Source: Monosiga brevicollis MX1 (taxonomy: Eukaryota; Opisthokonta; Choanoflagellata; Craspedida; Salpingoecidae). From it: DNA of 64,000 nt. A program made the position numbers and the translations under genes. Each line of letters opens with the position of its first letter. The stretch's first letter is position 1. The notes beneath the pieces were generated by a model. The model was not told the DNA's origin. It was given only the letters and a program-made list of their open reading frames with translations, and did not search any database. The DNA lies in the NCBI RefSeq assembly GCF_000002865.3, contig NW_001865055.1, positions 643,429 to 707,428 on the forward strand. Direction: 5' to 3'. Shown here piece by piece: positions 51,401 through 63,455 of the stretch.

Positions 51401-54400
51401 GAGCACTGGATTGATTGCACCCGTCGTCTTGGACAGCACGACCTTTTGCTCAAGCTGGCGGAGGAGAACCACAATCGTGATTTGATGGTCGAATCCGCCT
51501 GGAAGCTTCGCAAATGGCGGGTGGCCAAGGATGCGCTTGACAAGCTGGGGAATCACCAGGAGGCAAACATGCGTTCCAAGCTGCACAAGGCCATCGTGCT
51601 CATGTCGAGCAACGACGCACTGGACCCCCAGGCCGTGGTCGGTCTATATGAGGACGCCGTGCGCCTGGGCCTGCAGGATTGGGTGCGGTTTCCAGAGATT
51701 GTCGGTGCGGCGCACGTACCATTGTTGCAGCAGTATCAACGTCTGGTTGAGGTGCAAGAAAGCAGCCACGTGCTGGCAGCGCACATGCCGGTGAACCGCG
51801 GGCGCTATGGGCCCCAGGAAGTGAGCAACACCCTCGACGCATGGCGGCACCGAATGCCGTGCTTGTGGGACGAAATGAATACTTGGGATGATCTCCTACT
51901 CTGGCGTCAGTTTGTTTACGAACGGCTTACCTCGTTGGCTGGGCCAACGACCAAATCCGATCCAGCCGCAGCCACCAACCATGAGGCAGCTTTCAAAGAC
52001 ATGGCCAGCACGTTGAATAGGCTAGCTCACACGGCGCGCGAGCATCGCATCCGCTCGGTGTGCGAGCGACGCCTGCAGTCTCTGCATAATCTTGGTAAAG
52101 TACCGCCATCGGAGCTTTTTGTCAAAGCACGTGAACATGTTCTGTGTGAGATGCAGTTGGCACCCGATGATTTTGAAGCGCAGATGGACGTCATCAACGG
52201 CATCACGCTGGGCCATTTCAGTCAAGAGCAGAACGGCGAACTTCTGGCACTCAAGGCGTCGGTGCTCCACCGCAAGGGCGAATTCAAAGAGGCCAATCGT
52301 CTGTTTTCGGCCGCCGTACGGGTGGCAGATGATGTCGGCTATTCGTGGTTGGCATGGCATCGCTATTGCGACCACATGTTTAGTCTGGCTGCGACCCATG
52401 CCGCCAGCGAGGCGCGCAACTTGCTTGACCTGCAGGAACGTGGCAATGACGCCTCTGCGACTGGTGGGGAGCCCGGGGCCAAGCGGCCTAACTTGGGGCC
52501 TGATGGCGCCAATTCAGGGGCCGTGTCTGCGGAGCAACTCAACCGGCAGCGAGATTTGGCTCGCTCCCAGGCGCGGCAGGCGCGCGAATGGGGGGTGGCT
52601 AGTATGATGTGTGCGATGACAGCCTTGCGGTGCAAGATCTCGTCGAGTGAGACACAGGGTTTGGTGGCGCGTTGTTTGATGCTTCTGTCCAAGGACGACA
52701 CGGCGGCCATTGGGAATGCCTTCACCAAGATGGTTGATGTGGTCGATGCTTCGGTGTGGAAGGCGTGGATCCCCCAGCTATCGACTGCCCTGAGTCGGCC
52801 GGAGCTGCCTCACATTATGACGCTTGTACTGCGCCTAGCCAAGCAGTGGCCACAGGCCACGTATTATCATCTGCGCACGGCCTTCCTAGATAACCGTGCT
52901 GCTCAGCATACCGCCGATGACATGAACCGCCGTGGTTTATCGACGGGCGGCGACTCTTCGAGCAAACGCGCCAAGATGGAGGATGGTACGGCAGAAGGCC
53001 GAGGGCGCGAGGCCGATCCGCGCGAGCGTATCAAGGTTTGTTCTTTCTGCCCATACTTGTTTGTCTTTCCAAATTTTGGGTGTGAGGGTAACTCGGGGGG
53101 GCAGGTAGAGAGGGCAGAGGAAGGCCAGCCCGTTGCACTTTGTTGTTGGATGCATTGCGTTTGAATTGGCGTGCCGCGGCGAGCTGTGGACTTGGTCACT
53201 CTGGTTTGGGGGCTCACGTCGTTGGCTTGCGTGCTAGACGGCCCTCAAAGCGGCTGGAAGTGCCATGCAAATGGTGCGGAATAAGCATTCAATGCTGGCT
53301 GCCGTGCTGGAGAATCTAATTGACGAGGTGGTGGTGCGCTTCAAATCAACACACGAGGAGGAGCTCCTACGCACGCTGCGCGTGCTGTTGGATGAGTGCT
53401 TGAAGGCAGCGTTTATGATGTTCGAGCGGGGTCCTGCCATGCTGGCAGACGCGGGGGCACCCGCACAGGTTCGCATGCACTTGCGACGTTTATTGGAAAG
53501 TGGTTTTGCGGCTCCCCATCCACTCGCAGCACGTCGCGAGGACTTTAGGGCCGACTTTTCCGGCATCCAGAACATGCCCATGTCTGTGTGTGTGGATCGG
53601 CTTCGGCGGTGGCACAAGAAAATTGCTGACGTGGTTGCAGAGCGACCCACCATGCTGCGGTTGGAGGAGATTAGTCGCGTCTTGTCGCAGTTCACCCCGT
53701 CCTTGATGGAAGTTGAGCTGCCAGGTGAGCACATGGAGGAGCGGCTACATGCGCATAGCATCGTGCGCATCGAGTCCTTCTTGCCCGACGTGGAGGTTGT
53801 GCGCATTCACTGGGCCAGCTATCGGCGGCTCAAGATCCGAGGCCGCGACGGCAAGGTATGGCGAGACTGTCTCACCTCACGCTTGTGCGCCCGCCTTGCC
53901 TAGAGGTACCCTAAATGAGCCTATCCTGATTTGTACTCATTCAGTTTACATTTGCCTGCGCTATGCTGCTTAGGTGTACTCCTTCTTGGTGCAAAACACA
54001 CCCGCTCGCTTTGCTCGCACGGAGGAGCGCTATCAGGCTCTTTTGCGCCTGATCAACCCAATCTTGCGCTTGCACAAGGAGTCTGCCAAGCGTGGCTTGC
54101 AGTTTACGATTCCCCGCACCGTGCCCCTGAGCCCGCATGTCCGGCTTCTCATGGTGCGTTGGTGCGGTTGACGTTGGCGCTCATAGGCGTCAAAAAGAGG
54201 CGCTGTGCTCACTCATTGCGCGTGTCTCTTCTCACAGGAACCAAGTCCGCACGTGTCTTTGGAGGATGTGCTGGAGCACTACTGTGAACATCGCGAAACG
54301 GCGAATGATCCCGAGCATGGTATCATGACAGCCTACAACCTTCGGATGGAGGAGGCCCACCGGGTCAAGAGGGAGGCAGGCAACAAGAAGGACAATACCG

Positions 54401-55239
54401 ACAAGCAGCAACTTGCTCAGTTTCGCCGCGATGCCTTTGACCGTATTCGCCGCCAGCTGGTGCGTTTCGAGTTCCGATTGAGTTGGCAAAGAGGATGAAG
54501 AACGGCGGCTTTTCATTTTTTTCTTTTCAATTTTTTTTTTTAAATTCTTCTTTACTTAATGGTCCGCTCGATTGACATTCATGTTATTATTCTTTGGCTC
54601 GAATATCTGTAGGTACCATCGGAGGCACTATCCCGCTACTTGGCAGCTTCATTCCCGGACCACGACCGCAGCTGGGCGTTTAAACAGCGCTTCACGTCGC
54701 AGCTGGCGTTGAGCGCCTTCGCTTCACGGGTGTTCTACCTGAGCAAGGGGCAGCCGTACACGTTCCGCTTTTCCTTGCAAACTGGCAACATTGTGGTTTG
54801 GGAGCTAGCTCCGAGCCTGGACAAGACGGCGCAGGTGGTGTCGCTTGATCCGGTACCATTCCGCCTGACGCCAAACTTGGTCAACTTTGTGACTCCGGCC
54901 GGGATTACGGGCATATTTTCTGGGAGCATGGTGGCCACAGCGCAAGCGTTGAACAATCCCGATCACATGTTTGCCCAGCTGTTTGAGGCAATCATGAGGG
55001 ACGAGCTGATTGCGTATTATTCGGTCATGGAAAAGCCGTATGATAAGGGCGTGGTTGACAACGGAAAGCTGGTGAGCAAGGTTGAGGAAAACCGCCGGCA
55101 GGTGATGGCGGCGCGGCTGGCACCGCTGGCGCGCTACGAGGGTGAGCATATGCACACCCCCATCGACCAGCTGATCAAGTATGCGACTGCATCCAACCAC
55201 CTTTGTACCATGCCTGGCACCTGGCAACCCTGGTTGTAA
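39495..55239 (+). CDS. TRRAP: TRRAP/Tra1, pseudokinase scaffold of SAGA and NuA4/TIP60 complexes
   Basis: TRRAP/Tra1 is a giant scaffold that lets transcription activators recruit histone acetyltransferase complexes in the nucleus. Sixteen exons join in phase to 4,592 residues: 39495-39630, 39889-40043, 40177-40254, 40346-40462, 40606-40662, 40772-40903, 40997-41080, 41221-41322, 41487-41765, 41858-41989, 42080-43651, 43748-53035, 53238-53855, 53974-54153, 54238-54459 and 54613-55239. The human protein has about 3,860. HEAT repeats fill most of the protein (for example LRKELLIAVRHIL, TLADLVHHVRKDLQ, RALFRSIGGG). A FAT domain spans roughly residues 3390-4000. The PI3K-like fold begins near 4200 (HWASYRRLKIRGRDGK), lacks kinase DFG and HRD residues as expected for TRRAP, and ends in a FATC-like NHLCTMPGTWQPWL. 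Extra length comes from Thr/Ser/Ala-rich inserts (45180-45470, 45740-46330, 48150-48580, 48830-49140, 49565-49800) and a helical insert near residues 200-350. The start has a strong Kozak context (CACCATGG). Confidence 0.97.
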
Positions 55240-56015
55240 AGACCCGAGGCGGCACTGCAGCAGGCTGAGCCGAGGCGGTGGGTGGTTGAGCGTTGGCCAA
55301 AAACCGGGCAGTCCAGAATTGGATAGGCCAGTTTTTTTTAAAAGATGGGAGGTGCATGTTTCTTTCTTCTTTTTTCTTTTTGATGTTATTCGTTTTTTTT
55401 GGGTGACTGTTTGCATGGAGTCGTCTGCTCAACCGTTCAACGGCTGACTGGCTAAGCCAGTGGTGTGCACACCCACGCCCGCTTAGGATTGAGTGTACGA
55501 GCGAGCTTGATTGTGATTCTGTTGCATTATTATGATGGCGGTGTGGCTTTGGGGAGCAGTGGCTTGTGCCAGAGCAGCACGCTGGAAATGTGTGTGTATG
55601 TGTGCGTGTCCGTGTGTGCGGGGAGACTGGTTTGGCATTCTTTCCAGCAGAAACCATGAACGTAGAAGTCGTCGTTGTGTTTGCCAAACAGCTTTTTTGG
55701 GTTTTTATTGTGTTTTTGTTTGTGTCCTTTTTGAACTGACCAATAGATGCCACAACGTGAATCTCATTTGTTTCTCGGGGCTTCCAGTTGGTGGTACCAA
55801 CGTTCCCCCGGTCACAGCTCCTTCCTTCCTGCCCTGCCGACACAATGTGCCATCATTTTATCTGACATACACAACATTGTGCAAGCGTTTCAGCGCTCTT
55901 TTTTTGTCAGCACGCGTCCGCCCACTCCACCCCAAAATGCTGACAAAATTCTGCTATTCTTGCTGAAATTTGACAAGGTCACGCCCGTTTCCTTGCAATC
56001 TCTCTCTCTTCCAGA

Positions 56016-56088
<73 letters not shown>

Positions 56089-56455
56089 AAACTTGAAAGA
56101 GCAGCAAGCGGCAATGTTGCACACGTGTGATGCCGTCTGATGGGGGGTCTGTTGAGGTGTGTAAGCTGCACAACGTGTGTGTGTGTGTGTGCGTGTGTGT
56201 GTGAGAGGGGGCGAGAGGCAGCAGTTGACTGACGGGTGAAGGGAGGTGCAGCAGCCCCCTACGAAGCACGGGGCGAGACGACACAGGAACGATTGTGCTT
56301 GTGCGACAGCCCCCTATTCCGCCCCTCTGCGGCTGAGCGCTCGCGCTTCTGTCATTTTTCTAGGCCTCCATTGCCTTCCGCCTGCCGCGCACCCCCTCGC
56401 CCGTCGCATTGCCTTGGTCTTCTTTCGGAGGGCGTCCAGGTTTCGCACCCGCGTC
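55240..56455. other. Intergenic: TRRAP 3' flank and methyltransferase upstream region
   Basis: No exon was supported. T-rich runs follow the TRRAP stop (55330-55400). A long GA repeat at 56020-56085 and a GT repeat at about 56177-56204 lie 250-440 bases before the next start codon. Short ORFs on both strands are repeat-derived or lack recognisable features. Confidence 0.4.
56020..56085. repeat. GA microsatellite upstream of the methyltransferase gene
   Basis: About 66 bases of pure GA repeat, 370-435 bases before the methyltransferase start codon. A short CT stretch just to its left (TCTCTCTCTTCCAGAGATGAGAGA context) makes a small inverted repeat at the boundary. Confidence 0.95.
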
Positions 56456-57784
56456 ATGCCGCGCAAGTCACATAACCGCCGCACCTCGGGGTCCGCAGCC
56501 GCTGCCAACCGCCCGACTTCTGGTCGCAGCCAAAATTCAGCGGCTCTGGCTGCCATCTTGGCTCGTCTACCCGCCTCAAGCGACAAGAATGGTCCCCATA
56601 CCGCCTCGTCCACCAAAAAATCTGCCCAAGTTTTAACAGCGGCGCCCATCCCCAAAAACATTGAAGGTACGACGCGTGTGCCGCACGACATGTCGTCTGC
56701 AGATGAGCAAATGGATAGACAAGCAAGCCTCTCGACCCGCCCCTTAAAACTCACTTGAACTTGGACCCACCTGCCTGCCTGCCTGCTTGCCTGGCGACTG
56801 CGAGCAGAATGGTTTCAATCGGCCAAACACACGCTGGTCCAGGGCTGTGGCGCTGTCACCCCGGAAAAGGCCGCTCAAGCCAAGCAGAAAATCAAAGACC
56901 TTTCCACTTCCAGCGACACCGTTGGCATTCGCTTCACCGGCGCTGCCCTCCATCAAGTTTATTTTGCCACCAAGTTCGACCGCCGAGGCTGCCTTCTCTT
57001 TCAGCTCCTCGCTGCCTGCTGGCGTGCAAGCCCATCCACTTCTAACAAAGGAAAGACGCACTTGGCCACCTTGAGTTCCGGCACAACCCTGACCGCTACT
57101 ACGGCCTTGACCTCCGCTTCCGGCACCATCGCCATGCCCCCGACCACCACGACCACTTCCACGGCCACCCTTACCACCCCTGCTACCCATAGCCAAGCCA
57201 GCCTTGCCGATGCAGGCCGGCGTCTGCAGCTCTTCTGCACTCAGCCCACTCCGCTTCGTGTCGCCTCCATTGGCGGCGGGCCAGGCACAGATGCTGCTGC
57301 ATTCAAATGGCTCCATAGCCTTTACTTTAGCCCGGCTGGCCTGACCACACCCGTTGAATTGCGTTTGCTGGATTACGAGGGTAGCTGGAAACGACACCTG
57401 TCTCGGTTGCAAGACCTTTTGGCGCCCGAGTGCACCGTCGCGTTCCACCGCTGCGATGTGACCCAGTCCATGGCCGAGGACATCAACCACGATACACGCG
57501 TTGTCTTGGCCGACACCGACCTCTACATCTTCTCATACGTTTGCCACGAAACCTCGGCCGCCGCTCAGGCGGCCCAGCACGCCTTTTACACCGACCTGGC
57601 CGCCACCTTGCAGCCCGGCAACATGCTCGTCTTTGTGGACGTGATGGACCACAGTCGCCGCTGCCTCAAGCTAGTTTGTGAAGCTCTCCAGACTGCCTGT
57701 CCACATCCCACCTCTGTGGTCGATTTCCTCGATACCGACGGCCATGCTCTCAAGACATCGGGCTTAATCCTCATGGTCAACTAG
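56456..57784 (+). CDS. Putative SAM-dependent methyltransferase
   Basis: Two exons (56456-56666 and 56808-57784) join in phase to 395 residues. The N-terminus is basic and Ser/Arg-rich (MPRKSHNRRTSGSAAAANR), as in nuclear or nucleolar proteins. Next comes a folded segment with WFQSAKHTLVQGCG and GIRFTGAALHQVYFATKF, then a Thr-rich linker. The C-terminal half is a Rossmann-type methyltransferase core, with motif I VASIGGGPGTD at about residues 222-232, an acidic end of strand 2 (VELRLLDYEGSW), DVTQSM further on, and LYIFSYVCHE as the likely motif IV region. The GGGPG signature and basic N-terminus resemble fungal 25S rRNA uridine methyltransferases of the BMT5/BMT6 type, but this is a guess from pattern and not an assignment. 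The substrate is unknown. The start has no good upstream alternative in frame. Confidence 0.65.
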
Positions 57785-58213
57785 ACAATTCCAGTCTCTC
57801 CACACCGCAGCGACATTTGCTTCAAAAAACCCTAGCTAGATTTCTGCCGACACGCATCGGTTACGCCAATCTGTCCCTGTGGGACCAGCCAACGAGGCAA
57901 TAGCCCATCTTTGTCTCATGTGTATATTATTATATTATGCAATTTCAAAACTTGAAATCAAAAAACAAAAAACAAAACCAACCTCTTTTTCTTGAAAAAA
58001 CACAGTTACAGTCCTAAAAACAAGAACGAGGAAGCTTTGGACACGCGGAAGTCGCGCATTCACTCGTGAACTTCGTAAAAATACAGGCGGCCAGCGAGAC
58101 CGATACACACAGTTCAACAAAGCGAGTCAAAGAGAAGGGGCATGGTCCTCAGGGACAATGAGCCAGGCGCATGGCGCCACAAGTTAAGTGCACAAGCACC
58201 GACAGAGTCAAGC
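57785..58213. other. Intergenic between convergent genes
   Basis: Shared 3' flank of the methyltransferase (plus) and RTK3 (minus). AT-rich at 57925-57985, with a TATTATTATATTATGC stretch and an A-rich run on the plus strand. No exon or RNA gene was seen. Probably holds both 3' ends. Confidence 0.4.
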
Positions 58214-61200
58214 CTATAGCAGGGTGAGATAGGTGGGCAGGGCTTCATCAAGATTGCGACGCTTTGGCGCTCCCTTGAGGTTCAACCCATGCTTATTTCC
58301 TCGCTGATTGTCGGCGCTCTCCTTTCGGTGCTCTAAACGACTGTAATGGCTGGGAATGACGGGTGATACTCGCTCATCATCCGACGTTTCCGGAATCGGC
58401 AGGCCCGGAATGGTCTTGTTGTTTAGCTTTTGGGTGTTCAAACTCGAAAGTTGTGCTGCCAGATGTAAGAAGCTCGGTCGCGCTCGATATTCGCACCAGC
58501 ACTGTTGCATAATATCGTAGACGGGCTCGGGGCAGCTCACGGGACGAGGCATGCGATACCCGGCCTTGACGGCGACCACGACGGCCGAGCTGGAGAGGCT
58601 ACCGTACGGAAGAGCGGCGGCGTCGGTCGTAATCTCATACCTATCGTGGAGTGCCAGTGTGAGTCTTTCACTGAGCAGCGACAAAGAGCAAGCAGAAGAA
58701 AACGAGAAGGCAACAACAAAAAACAGTTTGCTTCGCCCAGCGATAAATTGGCATGCAGCGAACGAAAGCGACCACCCCCCAAAAAATGCAGGCAAGGCGC
58801 GCACAAGAGGAAAAAGGTTGGCCTTGCCATGATGAGTTTGCCATATCAATCAAAGACTTACAAAACGATTCCAAATGACCAAACGTCACTCTGTGGGCCG
58901 ATACGTCCGTCAAGCACTTCCGGCGCCGCCCATCTGCAAAAGCCAATGCCCATGCATAGAGTGAAAAGGCAGGCCAGAAAGTCGTCGCATCATTTTCACA
59001 TGCTTTTGCGAGCACAGCCATTAGCCATAGATGGTCTGGGGTACAACGAATCCTGGCTTTGGCCCATCACTCCCAGACTGACTCTTGTGTTGCCTGCCCT
59101 ATCTATAAACCCCTTCTTTCTCTCTTCTCATTTTTAGCAAGGCGACGGTCAGGCCATGCAAACTTACCGAACGGCGGTTACAGCACCCACGTCCTGCAAA
59201 TCAGCGCCCACATAAGCCAATCCAAGGTCGGAGACCTTGCAGCGATGATTCTCATCAACCAAAATATTTCGCGCACTTAAATCGCTATGAACAATCGAAT
59301 AGCGCGCCAGGCTGGCCATGCCGCGGGCAATGTCTTGCGCCATGCGCATTTTTTCTGCAACTGCAATCTGCCGGTTGTCCTCGACAGTGGTGCGCAGCAT
59401 GTGGGCAAGGTCACCTTGGGAGCAGTACTCCAAAACGAGAATGAGTGATGGTTGGGCCACGGCAATGCCAATTAACTTGACCACGTAGTTGTTATCGTGC
59501 AGTTGATTCAGCAAGATGGCCTCGGTCAAGAGGCGCGCTTCTGACGTGGCAGTCGAGTCTCCTGATTTGGCTTGCTTACAAACCACTTGTTGGTCTGCTT
59601 GTTTGGACCAGCCCATGCGACGCCCACGGCGCAATGTGCCCAGAAAGACCTGTCCATATTGCCCACCGCCCAGAAGAGGGCCTAGAGCAATGTCGTTGCG
59701 TCCAAGTGTGGGCGGGGCCACCAAGGGTTCGGGGCACTTGGCCTGCCAGTAATCAACGGCAGCATGCACATCGACACGGTGGCGGCGCTGGCGTTGTAGA
59801 TGAAGGATGAGACAAAGTACAATCAAACCCAGCACAACCAAGGGTAAAGCGATGGCAAGAATCAACGTTTGTTCGTCGTCCGTATCGGCTGCTGGAACCG
59901 ATGTATTCAAAGCCGCGGTTGGAGGTCGAGTGGGCAAAGGAGCTGGGGCACACGACAACGCCCGAGGCTGCCACGACCCCAAGACCGAACCCTCTGGGTT
60001 GCCAATGGTAACTGCATCGCCGTTGACAAAGGCCACGGTTTCTGTGGCCCCAAGTTCGCCCTCTGCATCAATGCTGAGATGGTCATAGTAAAGGCCCTCG
60101 ATCGAGTTGTTGACGAGGATGGATGCGACGGCTTCACGCAACAGTCGCCGGGTCACATTGAGATTGCGACCAAAGCGGTTGGTGTACTTCATTTTTTCTG
60201 CTGCCGTGGCGGCAATCATGACAATCTCGGCCACGTTGATGACCCAAGCACGGTCGAGGATTTGCGGGAAGAAAACGCTGTGATCTGTGCTGGAATCAAA
60301 GGCCGCAAAGGGAGCGGCGTATGGCGAGGTGCCTGTCGGCGTGTTGAGATTCATGGATATGAGGCGCCCCGTCATTGCAAGGCGCACGTCGAGGTTCCAG
60401 TCGGACTTTGGCAGCGCAAACCGAGACGCAACCCAGAACACATTGGTGTCCAACAAACCAAGAGCGTAAGCACGCTCAAATAGTACCCGTGATTGGATGG
60501 GGTACCTGAGGCCGGAATGAAAAAATAATAATAATAATAATAAAAAAAAAAAAAAAAGAAAGAAAAAAAAAAAGAAAGAAGAAGCAGCAGCAGGGCCATG
60601 CAGTGAGGCGAAGAGGCGGGAGGCAGGAGAAATGCGAAGATAGGGAGTGCGTGGTGGACGAGTGGGATTATTAAACTTACAGGCTAACGACGACAAGGCC
60701 CGTGCCATTGGCCCAAAGAGCCTGAAGGAGTTGATCGACGAGAATTTCGTCCTCGCTGGCTGGAAAAACAAGCTCCAAAGCCACCGAGTGGCCTGCGGCC
60801 GTGGCCAGCGAACGAAATCGCTCAGTTGTCTCCACGTTAGGAGTGATCGAAACGTCGTGGATGAGCGTGATGCAGTCAAACTGGCCAAGTGCTGAGACCA
60901 AATTTACCAAGTTGGCACCCAGCTTGAGTGTGGATGCCGATAGACTGAGATAATTGGGATAGACGGAGCTGTTCACGAGCACAGCGCTAGAACCGATGGG
61001 ACTGATGAGCTGCAGATCCGGGTTGAGGCGGGCAACATTCATTGCCTTGATGGCGCAATCAGACACCACAGGCCCTGCAATCAAATGCACGGCATGTGTC
61101 TCTGCCAGGCTGGGGATTACAGAACAGTCCTGCCCAGTCACATCGGCTCGCAAGAGTTGAACACGAATGTCTGGATACACTTCGGCCAGGTATTCTGCAC

Positions 61201-63455
61201 CATACAGGACAAATCATGAGGCTAACAAGGTTGGCAGCCAAGCAAGCCGCTTCAAAAAGACCACGGCAAAAACATTTAAACTGTGAAAAAAGACAGGCGG
61301 AATGGACCGACCTGCTGCGGCAAGAGCCATAGCATCAGCACCTGCCGAGCCTCCTTGAAGGGTGGGACTGAGCCTAGAGTGGTCAAACAAGGATTGAGGA
61401 TGGATTGGGTGAGGGTGTAGACAGCTGATGAACGAGAGTAACCATGAACTGGGCTCACCTCTGGAATACAAGAAGAATGCGGATTTCCAGAGGATACTCA
61501 GAAGCTGGGAGAAGCTCTGGATAGGTCGGAAAGAGGATGGGTTGGTCAATTTCTGCACCCAACAGAGAGTAAAACACGACATTGCCTTGGTCCTGCAGGC
61601 CAAAAATCAAGTTGCGGTTGTCAGCTGAGCAACAATCGACGCGCCAGTGCAAGGTGTAAAAGGTTTGGCGGTCTGGGCCCACCAGGCGTACCGAAGTGAG
61701 GGCCCGCAGCCGATAGGCGAGGACGTCGCGCTCTGGGTTCTTGTCCGTGGGGGCTTGCATTGCCACCATGAAATCATTCTTGGCATCCTTGAGCTGATAG
61801 TCAACGACTAGATCCTGAAGAGCTGTGCATCGAGTGCCAAAGTAGCTCAAAAAGGCATTGGCTGCCGTAATAACGGGAAGATCCGTCAGCAAATCTAAGA
61901 ATCATCATGTTCGGTACAGGTGCTTCGGTGTGAGCTGAGCCAGGAATGCCAATGGCAGCTGGCGGGCACACAGAAGGGCACTCAGCAGGCGGTCACCTGG
62001 TAGCTTGCTAGAGATGATAATGGTGCGTGCGCGTGCAATGGCGCGGATTTCGCCCGTCGTGTCCCAAGGATTCATGGCGGCAATTAACGTTTCAAAGGAC
62101 ACCGCGTTGATGTCCTCAGGGTAGAGATACACAAGCCTGGATGCAACGCAGGAGGCAACAGCCCGTAATTAGAGTGAGCAATTGCAGTCCGACGTGCAAG
62201 AAGCAAAGCTGTCGGATATGATGGTAGTGTGTGGGCGCGGAACGTACCGTTGGTTATCGGCATGAAAGGTGATGGAGCGGACCATGGCAAGGGCCATGCT
62301 GTAGACATCATCGGCAAAGACGAGGCGAATTGGGTGCTGGTCGACGGGCAAGACACTACAGGAGGCCTCATAGGCTGTCTCGTGTGCAATGAGTGAAACA
62401 TTCTGCAAGAGAGCGATGGCGACCCACGGTTTGAGAATGAGATGAGCCAACGAGCACGGCAACGTCTGTGCTGCGCTGCAGGTCAGTGTGTCTGTCGGCA
62501 AGAGCTGCGTGAGAGCTTATGCTTGCAGACGTACGTATGCATCGGCAGCTTCAAGAATGGCGTTGCGGAGGGGGACCGGGAGGGTGAAGATGGTGCAGGA
62601 ATTGTCGTTGAGTGCAACGACGTGGTGCCATCCCATAGCATTGACCAGGCGCATGAGCAAGTTGGCATGGCGAGTCAAGTTGACATCACTGGGCAGGCAA
62701 ACATGCGAGGCGTTGCTTTCTACAAGGGAGTAGAACAACCATGAAAAGGAAACGAGGGTGAGGGCAGGGTGACAGCCGAGATGGTGAATAGGACTTTTGA
62801 AAACGCGTTGTCACGGTGTGTCTCTCTCGGAAAAAAAAGGGGAAGAGGGGGAGAAAAAGACAACTCAATCATGGCGAGCACAGGGCTAGGTAACGTGGCC
62901 TGGCTGTAAACAAAGAAGCAGATTGAACGAGACGGGGGCACGGTGCAACATACTTGCACACGGGTCAGTGGCACCGTGTATGTAGCCCGAGCTGGGAGGA
63001 AAGAGTAGTGTTCGATCTGGGGCTTCAACGGTAGCATCAACGTGACCACTCGAGTCGATAAACTTGAAATGAAACAAGCGGGCGGCGATGAGGTCATCTG
63101 TCGTGGCGGTGGGCGCAGGTGACGGGGTGAAGGTAACGGTTACGGGCACTGGGCTTGCGGTGGACGTGTCGTCATCGTTGTCATCATCATTGGTGCTGCC
63201 GTCGCGCAGGACGAGAGGGTGGTAGCCGCAAGCGTCGGTCCATGTCTCAAACACACCACGCTGGGTCAGGGTTCGATTGAGGTCCAAGAGCGAGAAGGGG
63301 GCGTTGAAAAATTTGACCACGGCGACCTCCTCTGCATGTGCCATGAAACCCATCCAAACAACAAGGGTACAGAGTTGAAATAACCGCAACCTCAAGGCTA
63401 ACGGTGGACCAGTCATGCTGCTGGCGATGAGGCGATCAGATGTTCCGAGCCGCAT
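58214..63455 (-). CDS. RTK3: receptor tyrosine kinase with Venus-flytrap (PBP1-like) ectodomain
   Basis: Single-pass receptor kinase read leftward from 63455; Met at 63416 is an alternative start closer to the signal peptide (LFQLCTLVVWMGFMAHA). Exons are 63455-62954, 62719-62535, 62402-62248, 62136-61997, 61894-61459, a short one near 61380-61310, one near 61208-60681, then 60505-59168, 58933-58862 and 58640-58214. The ectodomain contains a type 1 periplasmic-binding/ANF-receptor fold (LSPTLQGGSAGADAMALAAA, ADVTGQDCSVI, LIAGPVVSDCAIKAMNVARL, LTLKLG...FDCITLIHDVS). The preceding exons may hold a second, divergent lobe pair. After the TM helix (LILAIALPLVVLGLIVLCLIL) come the kinase P-loop GGGQYGQVF, VVCK Lys, LLTEAILL Glu, HSDLSARN (59281-59310), SDLG (59221) and RWAAPEVL. 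The HRD Arg is Ser and DFG is DLG. The ~70-residue tail ends PTYLTLL. An intron at 60506-60680 holds a TAA/poly-A repeat. The architecture recalls the Venus kinase receptors of invertebrates. Confidence 0.9.

Noticed and set aside
60506-60680. In-frame extension of the RTK3 kinase exon through a poly-Phe/Leu stretch
   Set aside because: It is an intron with a TAA/poly-A repeat; GT/AG sites at its ends join the ANF-receptor exon to the YPIQSRVL exon in phase.
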